Notes under the pieces: model-generated
Told to the model about the DNA's origin: nothing
The model's input: the letters and a program-made list of their open reading frames with translations, nothing else
Database searches by the model: none
Part shown: positions 1-6,000 of the stretch, in pieces
Layout of the letters: each line of letters begins with the position of its first letter
How positions within the stretch are numbered: position 1 is the first letter of the stretch
NCBI GenBank assembly: GCA_029051835.1
Contig: JAIDKJ010000331.1
Coordinates: 1 to 11,286 of the forward strand
Reading direction: 5' to 3'
DNA length: 11,286 nucleotides
DNA from: Paramuribaculum sp.
GTDB lineage: Bacteria > Bacteroidota > Bacteroidia > Bacteroidales > Muribaculaceae
Program-made: the position numbers and the translations under genes

Positions 1-2
1 AT

Positions 3-87
3 GCCCGGATGGCGGAATCGGTAGACGCGACGGTCTCAAACACCGTTGGAGCAATCCATCCCGGTTCGAGCCCGGGTCCGGGTACCA
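3..87 (+). tRNA. tRNA-Leu (anticodon CAA)
   Basis: A complete class II tRNA of 85 nt that decodes UUG. The acceptor stem GCCCGGA (3-9) pairs with TCCGGGT (77-83), the first pair being a G:U wobble, and the CCA end is encoded (85-87). The anticodon stem ACGGT/ACCGT encloses the loop CTCAAAC (35-41), giving anticodon CAA. The variable arm is a short hairpin, TGGA-GCAA-TCCA (47-58), as expected for leucine tRNAs. The T arm is CCCGG-TTCGAGC-CCGGG (60-76). Its promoter lies to the left of the window. A terminator follows 2 nt after the CCA, so it probably ends its transcription unit. Confidence 0.97.
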
Positions 88-88
88 G

Positions 89-131
89 ATAACGGCTGAT
101 AACCATCAGTTAATCAGCCGTTATTTTTTTT
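89..131 (+). terminator. intrinsic terminator of tRNA-Leu
   Basis: A perfect 12-bp inverted repeat, ATAACGGCTGAT (89-100) and ATCAGCCGTTAT (113-124), has a 12-nt loop and is followed by a run of T to position 131. It sits directly after the tRNA, so it should release the tRNA transcript and insulate the gene starting at 175. Confidence 0.93.
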
Positions 132-174
132 ACCGCACATTTTATCTCCATCAACCACATACATCTCTCAGGCT

Positions 175-939
175 ATGAGCAATCTGCGCAATATCATTCT
201 ATCAGTCATGATGCTTGCCGGCATTATGGCCGCAGCTGAAAAACCCAAAAGAATAATAATCTTCAACGGCTACTTCTTCAACGAACTGCCGGCGGCGGTA
301 AAAAACAGCAACATAGCCAAAGATATGAGAATGTTCTTCATAGAAACTCCTGACGCAACCAAGGCACTGGGCATATATGCCCCCTCCGTGGAGCTTTCTG
401 AAGAATCCCTGCGATATGCCGTCGCGATAGAAAATGTCAACGAGGGGGAGGAACTTCTCCGCCGATACAACGAGCAGAAAGAAAATTCCAAAAGCATCAG
501 CTTTACCCTGGCTGCCACCGCTCCCCTGCTGAAAATCGGAGAACCGTTCCCTGCATTCTCAGCCACCGACATTACGGGCAAGACTTGGACCGACGCCGAC
601 ATCAAAGGCAAGGTCATGGTACTCAACGTATGGTTTACCGGTTGCGGCCCGTGCCGCGGCGAAATGCCTGAACTCTCCACATGGAAGGACGAGATGCCTG
701 AAGTGATGTTCTTTTCGTCGACCTACGAAGCCCCGGAAATAGCCCGTCAGGTGCTCGACAAGGTACATTTCAACTGGATTCATCTTGTAAACGACACACA
801 GTTTAAGAACTTCATCGGCAACAACGGATATCCTCTTACCATCATCGTCGACAAATCCGGCAAAATCGCCGCCTTCGAATACGGCACATCACCGGAGCAA
901 AGAGCTGCCCTGAAAAACAAGATTGCCGAACTCCGCTGA
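175..939 (+). CDS. TlpA-like thioredoxin-fold protein, exported
   Basis: A 254-residue protein predicted to be a periplasmic or envelope thiol-disulfide oxidoreductase. Residues 1-20 look like a signal peptide (one Arg, a hydrophobic stretch, then AAA). The C-terminal half (about 118-254) is an AhpC/TSA-TlpA type thioredoxin domain. It opens with IGEPFPAFSATDITGK, has the redox motif CGPC at 157-160 after NVWFTG, and has the expected cis-proline region GYPLTIIVDKSGK with Pro220. Bacteroidales carry many such proteins, which usually reduce or isomerise envelope disulfides; the partner cannot be told from sequence. Residues 24-110 form a domain I do not recognise with confidence (see findings). 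The ATG at 175 is the only start giving a full signal peptide. No Shine-Dalgarno or TAnnTTTG box is visible upstream. The beta-lactamase gene starts 26 bp downstream, suggesting one operon. Confidence 0.88.
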   Translation: MSNLRNIILSVMMLAGIMAAAEKPKRIIIFNGYFFNELPAAVKNSNIAKDMRMFFIETPDATKALGIYAPSVELSEESLRYAVAIENVNEGEELLRRYNEQKENSKSISFTLAATAPLLKIGEPFPAFSATDITGKTWTDADIKGKVMVLNVWFTGCGPCRGEMPELSTWKDEMPEVMFFSSTYEAPEIARQVLDKVHFNWIHLVNDTQFKNFIGNNGYPLTIIVDKSGKIAAFEYGTSPEQRAALKNKIAELR

Positions 940-965
940 CACTTTATGCCGGGAAAACCGACCAT

Positions 966-1886
966 ATGATGAAACAGCACATTTCGATCATCTCTGCAGC
1001 CTGTCTGCTGCTCTGCACAGCGTGCAGCAGCGCTCCACATGCCGACAGCCCCTCGCTCAAAGATGACCTGCTCGCAATCGCCGACACCGTGCCCGGCACT
1101 GTCGGCATTGCGTATATCAGCGATACGGATACGATCACTGTCAACAACAACATCCATTATCCGATGATGAGCGTCTACAAGCTTCATCAGGCATTGGCCG
1201 TAGCCGCTACGCTTGACCGGAAAGGGACTACGCTCGACAGCCTGCTGACGGTCAGCAGCGACGAGCTTGACCGAAACACATGGAGTCCGGCGCTTAACAA
1301 ATACACATCGGGCGATTTTCACATTTCCGTGGGCGAACTGATGGCGTCATCCGTGACGATGAGCGACAACAATGCCAGCAACCTGATGTTCGAGCATATT
1401 CTGTCGCCGCGCGCTACACACGACTTCATCAAATCCATTGTCAGCGACACGACATTTCAGATACGCTATTCAGAGGCAGAGATGAAAGTCAATCCTACAC
1501 TCAGCTATCTCAACTACACCTCGCCGCTATCGGCCGGACTGCTCATCAGGCAGGTGTTTGAGGAAGCGTTGGTCGATACTGAAAAGCAGGACTCCATCAG
1601 GCATTACCTGTCGGTGGTCACCACGGGCCAGGATCGCCTCGGAGCAGCCATGCATGGCTCCGACATCGCTGTGTTCGCTCATAAAACAGGCAGCGGATAC
1701 AGAAACGCTATCGGAGAACTGATGGCTCATAACGACATCGGATATTTCCGCCTGACAGATGGCCGCAGCTATAGCCTGGCGGTATTCGTCCGCGATTTCA
1801 GAGGCAGCGAGGCAGAGGCGTCGGCGGTAATAGCCGACATATCGAGATGTGTGTATGAGCATATCAAATCAGGCACTGTCAGATAA
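966..1886 (+). CDS. bla: class A beta-lactamase, subclass A2 (CfxA-like)
   Basis: A 306-residue serine beta-lactamase of full family length, expected to hydrolyse penicillins and cephalosporins in the periplasm. All catalytic motifs are present: SVYK (Ser69-Lys72, the S70-x-x-K motif), SDN at 133-135, the omega-loop SEAEM with Glu170 at the place of Ambler Glu166, and KTG at 240-242. Flanking text such as YPMMSVYKLHQALAV, SDNNASNLMF and YTSPLSAGLL closely resembles CfxA of Bacteroides/Prevotella as I recall it, so it belongs to the CfxA/PER-like A2 branch. The N-terminus ends in LLLCTAC with Cys20 followed by SS, which suggests a lipoprotein, although Cys at the -3 position is not ideal. A Lys occupies the place of Ambler 170, where TEM has Asn and CfxA, as I recall it, has Ser. 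ATG at 966 or 969 may be the start. Substrate range cannot be read from sequence. Confidence 0.93.
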   Translation: MMKQHISIISAACLLLCTACSSAPHADSPSLKDDLLAIADTVPGTVGIAYISDTDTITVNNNIHYPMMSVYKLHQALAVAATLDRKGTTLDSLLTVSSDELDRNTWSPALNKYTSGDFHISVGELMASSVTMSDNNASNLMFEHILSPRATHDFIKSIVSDTTFQIRYSEAEMKVNPTLSYLNYTSPLSAGLLIRQVFEEALVDTEKQDSIRHYLSVVTTGQDRLGAAMHGSDIAVFAHKTGSGYRNAIGELMAHNDIGYFRLTDGRSYSLAVFVRDFRGSEAEASAVIADISRCVYEHIKSGTVR

Positions 1887-1956
1887 AACAACACCCTTGC
1901 AGTGAGCAGCTCGCAGTGAATAGCCGCAGACAGTCATTCCTTTAGTTTGTCCGACA

Positions 1957-2985
1957 ATGTATCGACTGATATTACTGATCATATTGGCGGCAGCCACTGC
2001 GGAAGCGCCTGCCCTCACATTCGATTTCGACTCGATAGCGGCGAAAGGCCCGGTGCCGAAGTTTTTTGTAGGCGCCTACCGATGGGTCGACCGCACCTTT
2101 AACGGCACCGACACGGCCTACGTACGCTCTACAGGATATAAATGGAATGTCAAAGTACGCTCCAGCAACTGGAGCGACTTCAACAGCTTCTATTTTGACC
2201 GCAACCACGAGATGAACATGCATTCGCCGTTTTGCAGTTCGATCGGCGCCGACATTCAGTTTATGGCCGTAGCGCTTGGCTACGACATCAACCTCAGCCG
2301 GCTGACAGGCGGCAAAGACCGGTCGAAGTCGAAATTCAATTTTGAATTTTCCAGCGGACTGGTTTCAGGCCGGATCTACTCGATCAACAACACCGACGGA
2401 ATGACCATCACAAGTTTCGGCGATCTGAAGAATCTGGACACTCCCTACAAAGGGATCAATTCCACAATTTGGGGCATCGAGGCGATATGCGTGATCAACC
2501 CGCGACGGTATTCCAACTCGGCTGCCTTCTCATTCGGCAAAATACAACTTCGCAGCCAAGGCTCATGGCTGGTAGGCCTGGCATTCCAGTCGCAGAAACT
2601 CGACTTCGATTTTTCAAGCCTGCCCGACGACATACACCAATGGCTCCCCGAGAAATGGCAGGGAATGAGATACGCCACCGACGGCATCAACATCGGCGTG
2701 AGCGGAGGATACGGCTACAACTGGGTGCCACGCCGCAACTGGACCATAGGCGTACAGGCGATCATAATACCCAGCCTCAACTACGGCTATGTCAACACCG
2801 ACCGCAAACAATACAGCTTCAGAATGAACCACCGGCTTAATCTCGGCGCGGTGTGGAATCACGACCGCTGGTTTATAGGCGTCACCGCCAAACTGGACGC
2901 CTCGCTGATCTACTACTACTCGACACTCGTCAACGGCCTGACCAACATAGAAGCCAAAGCCGGATGGCGCTTCAACCTCTTCTGA
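1957..2985 (+). CDS. DUF4421 family protein, probable outer-membrane beta-barrel
   Basis: A 342-residue exported protein of unknown function. A short signal peptide (about residues 1-19, MYRLILLIILAAATAEAPA) leads into a segment, VDRTFNGTDTAYVRSTGYKW (44-63), typical of DUF4421 proteins of Bacteroidetes. The stretch at about 186-222, with SNSAAFSFGKIQLRSQGSW and then DFDFSSLP, is also as I remember for that family. The rest is a series of alternating strands rich in Tyr, Trp and Gly (for example GINIGVSGGYGYNW and FIGVTAKLDASLIYYYS). It ends in the aromatic GWRFNLF, the usual last strand of an outer-membrane barrel. It begins 70 bp after the beta-lactamase with no terminator between, so it may be co-transcribed with that gene or have its own weak promoter. 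The family assignment rests on remembered motifs; the barrel topology is inferred. Confidence 0.78.
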   Translation: MYRLILLIILAAATAEAPALTFDFDSIAAKGPVPKFFVGAYRWVDRTFNGTDTAYVRSTGYKWNVKVRSSNWSDFNSFYFDRNHEMNMHSPFCSSIGADIQFMAVALGYDINLSRLTGGKDRSKSKFNFEFSSGLVSGRIYSINNTDGMTITSFGDLKNLDTPYKGINSTIWGIEAICVINPRRYSNSAAFSFGKIQLRSQGSWLVGLAFQSQKLDFDFSSLPDDIHQWLPEKWQGMRYATDGINIGVSGGYGYNWVPRRNWTIGVQAIIIPSLNYGYVNTDRKQYSFRMNHRLNLGAVWNHDRWFIGVTAKLDASLIYYYSTLVNGLTNIEAKAGWRFNLF

Positions 2986-3020
2986 ACATCCGTATCTTCC
3001 GAACCTCCGCATCGCATACT

Positions 3021-3056
3021 AAAATTGGGGGCTCCGCCGCACGGCGAGGCCCCCAA
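3021..3056 (-). terminator. hairpin terminator between convergent genes
   Basis: A long GC-rich inverted repeat at 3025-3056, TTGGGGGC... pairing with ...GGCCCCCAA. The stem has 14 positions with one mismatch and one G:T pair, around a GCAC loop. On the minus strand it lies 26 bp after the stop codon of the giant gene and is followed by TTTT (3024-3021), so it best serves that gene. It also lies 39 bp after the stop of the DUF4421 gene on the plus strand, where the following T run is poor, so any two-way action would be weaker for that side. Confidence 0.8.
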
Positions 3057-3081
3057 CTCGTTTGCATCTGAAAGATTACTG

Positions 3082-6000
3082 TCAGCGCACGCTTACCTTC
3101 ACAGCCTTGCCATCGGGCAGGCGGACGATATAGATGCCTCGGCGCAGGCCGGTCAGGCCGACGCGGCGACCTGTGATGTCGAACACCATCGAGCCTTCGG
3201 GAGCCACTATCGTGGAGCCGTCAACGCTCACGCCTGCGGCTCCGTCGGCCGACAGACTGCCGATGCCGCTGACTCTGTAGGACTCCTCCTTGACAGCTCC
3301 CGGACGTTTGCCATCCTCCTGAGCGAAAGCATGGATGGTGCCCTGCAGATCGGTCTGGCCGTCGTTGGTGATGACAATCGGATCCTTATACACCACATAG
3401 GTCACGCCGTCGAAGCTATAGGATATCGTGCCGGGGCCGCTGATGGTGATCACCGTTTTGCCGGCTTCCGGCTTGATATCGAAAGCGACGTCGCCGCTCA
3501 GAGCCGGAGTGAAAGCTACAGGCCACTCCTTAACGGCGCTCTCCACAGCCTCGGGATCGTTGTCGATCAGTATGGCCTTGATGACAGTGCCGGCGCTTGT
3601 CACTTCGATCGGCGCGGTATCGGTATAGAGTGCCGACTCCTTGGTCGGAATGCTGCCGTCGAGCGTATAGTAAATGCTGTAGCTGCCTGAGGCGGCGCCG
3701 GCGGCTGAGCTGCCGAGAGTCACCTTGGTCATACCATCCGACTCCTCGAACGATGCCATCGGAGCAGGCGAAATGTAGAGCCGAGTGAATGCGGCCGCAT
3801 CCTCGTCGCTGCTGTCGAGATATGCCTTCGAGGCACGCGCTTTGATGACTGCGCTCTCAAACTGGTAGAACTCTCCGGTGTATTCGATCCAGTTTTTGCC
3901 GCCGTCGGTTGAATACTCGATCGTCAGGCTCTCGTCGGCGCAGCTGATGGTGACTGTGGCCGGTTCAAGACTCTTCTCGGCACTGAGAGTGATCACGGGC
4001 ACTGTGGCGATCTTCGTGCGGCGTATTACCTCCGCAGGCCACAGCTCCATGCCTCCGGCTGCCGATGGCATAGCGTAGCCCACGATGCGGTAGAGAGCCT
4101 CGGTGTCGTCGTCAAGCATCTGGTCGAGCGATATGCCGAGCGAATTGTTCACGGCCAGATCGGTCGCTGCGCCGCCGTCAGCGGCGAAGGCATCCTTAAG
4201 CGCAAAACCGGCAGTCTTGTTGCCTGCGAGCTTCACGTCGGTGAATCCTACGAGATGGCCATGCGAGTCTGCGCTGACTGAGGCCACATTCTCCACCTCC
4301 GGAGCTTTGACCGGAGTGGCGGGAGCGTCCACCGTCACACGATGCAGATCATTGCCCGACAGACCGAAAGCGTAGGTATAGTCGGGGTGCATTCCGGCTG
4401 CGCCCTTCGCCACTGCGAATTCCTGAAGATGGCTTCCGACTTCGGGGAGAGAAGCGTTCTGACCGCTCACGTGCAGAGCTGCATGAATGAGTCCGTCGGT
4501 CACGATCACACGGTCAGTCCCCTTGTCGGTCACGAGCCAGGGCGAACGCACGTGGTAGATTCCCTTGCCGTCGGCGCTCTGAGCCTTGACCACTTCGGCT
4601 ATGGTATTTACGTCGGTAGAGCGCTTTGTCACTTCATACACCTGGGCTTTGATCGGAGCCTCGCCGGGGGTGCAGGTAGTCAGACGTACCCACACCGTGC
4701 GGTCGGCCACGACTCCCTTGGCGTTGTCCAACAGAGTTTCGGGCAGTGCAGCGAGTTTCTCTGCTATCTTGGCTGCCTTCTGCTCGTCGGTAGCGCTCTC
4801 GTCAAATTCCATCTCTGCGGGGTCGACCATCGTGTAGTAGACATGGACACCGTCGGGAGCCTCGCAGCCGAGCTTGCCTACGGAATAGAACTCCGTGTGC
4901 TCAGGGTCGAAAGTCACGCCGTCGAATGTAAGGGCGAGGTTGCCATCTACTGCCTCGGAGCTGAGATTGTCGTAGGTCAGCACGTTGAGCGTGTAGGCCG
5001 AACCGTCCTCTGCGCCGGACAGTGTGCCCATGAGTTTGACCGCGAGTCCGTTATCAACGGCTTCCTTGGCCTGATTTTTCCAGCCGTCGGTCTTCGAGGC
5101 GACACTGCTGAAATCGAGCTTCACCGGCTGGCGGGTCACAGTAGTGAATCCGTCGGCATCGTTGCCGGCAAGGTTCATGCCGGTCAGTTCCACTACGGTG
5201 CCGATCTGCTCGGGCGACAGCTTCACGTTGTCGATGTCCTGATCATAATAAGTGACATGATGTTCGTGGCCACACACGGCGAGCTTCTTGCCAAACACCG
5301 GATCAAGGTCGAGCACCTCGATGAAGTGGCCGCCGTCGGCATCGGCGCGCACCAGTCCGGTGATAGTGTAGGTGGCGTCAGCACCGATATTGTCGATTAT
5401 AGTGTGGTCGACGGTCTTTTCGTCGGTCGACGGGAAGATGCTCCACTCCAGACGCACGTCCTTGGCCATCTTGGCCACGTAAGTCTTCTGTGCCGGCTCA
5501 TCAGCGAGCGCGTCAATGCCGCCGCTGCGCACAACGGGTTCCTGCGCGGCGATCTTCACTCCGGCTATGGTCACCAGCTTGTCGAGATGATCAGCGGTAA
5601 ACACAGCCTCATCGGCCTTAATTATATCCTCCATCAGAGTGATACTGCCGACATGTTTCTTGAACCACGGCTCGCCGGGTCGAAGCTCCGGATTATAACC
5701 GAAATGCGTTTCGGCCGAAGCGGCATACGATTTATAACGCTGGTCAAAATCAGTCAGGTCGCCGGTCAGATTACCGTTTTCGTCGATCCTGACTCTGAAA
5801 GTCATTTCCTGAACGTACTCACCCGGACGAGGATTCTTGTAATACTTATCGGTGGTATTGGAGTATTGGAAATAGCTTGACGAGAACATTCCTATGCCGT
5901 TTTTGAATATCAGCGGCAGCGAAGGAATATCGGCGTTTTCCTCACCATTGATCAGCGAGGTAATATCCTTAACAACCATGCAGTTCCAGTCCGACTCATT

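Noticed and set aside
1..174. tRNA-Leu 3' end as an integration site for a mobile element
   Set aside because: The tRNA is intact, a terminator follows directly, and no integrase or second copy of the tRNA end was seen downstream in the window.
1899..1919. Direct repeat GCAGTGA (1899-1905 and 1913-1919) after the beta-lactamase gene
   Set aside because: Only 7 bp, with no T run or long stem nearby, so it is neither a terminator nor a clear regulator site.
1942..1949. TTAGTTTG as a promoter box for the DUF4421 gene
   Set aside because: It has one mismatch to TAnnTTTG, no -33 TTTG at the right distance, and would start transcription almost at the ATG (1957). Co-transcription with the beta-lactamase gene is equally likely.
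3025..3690. A 221-codon plus-strand frame starting in the terminator hairpin
   Set aside because: It starts inside the stem-loop and lies antisense to the C-terminal end of the giant gene; its composition is that of a shadow frame.
4342..5880. A 512-codon open frame on the plus strand inside the giant gene
   Set aside because: It is the antisense of a well-supported minus-strand gene with signal peptide, modules and tail. Its own product is rich in His, Gly and Val without any domain, as expected from codon bias of the real gene on the opposite strand.
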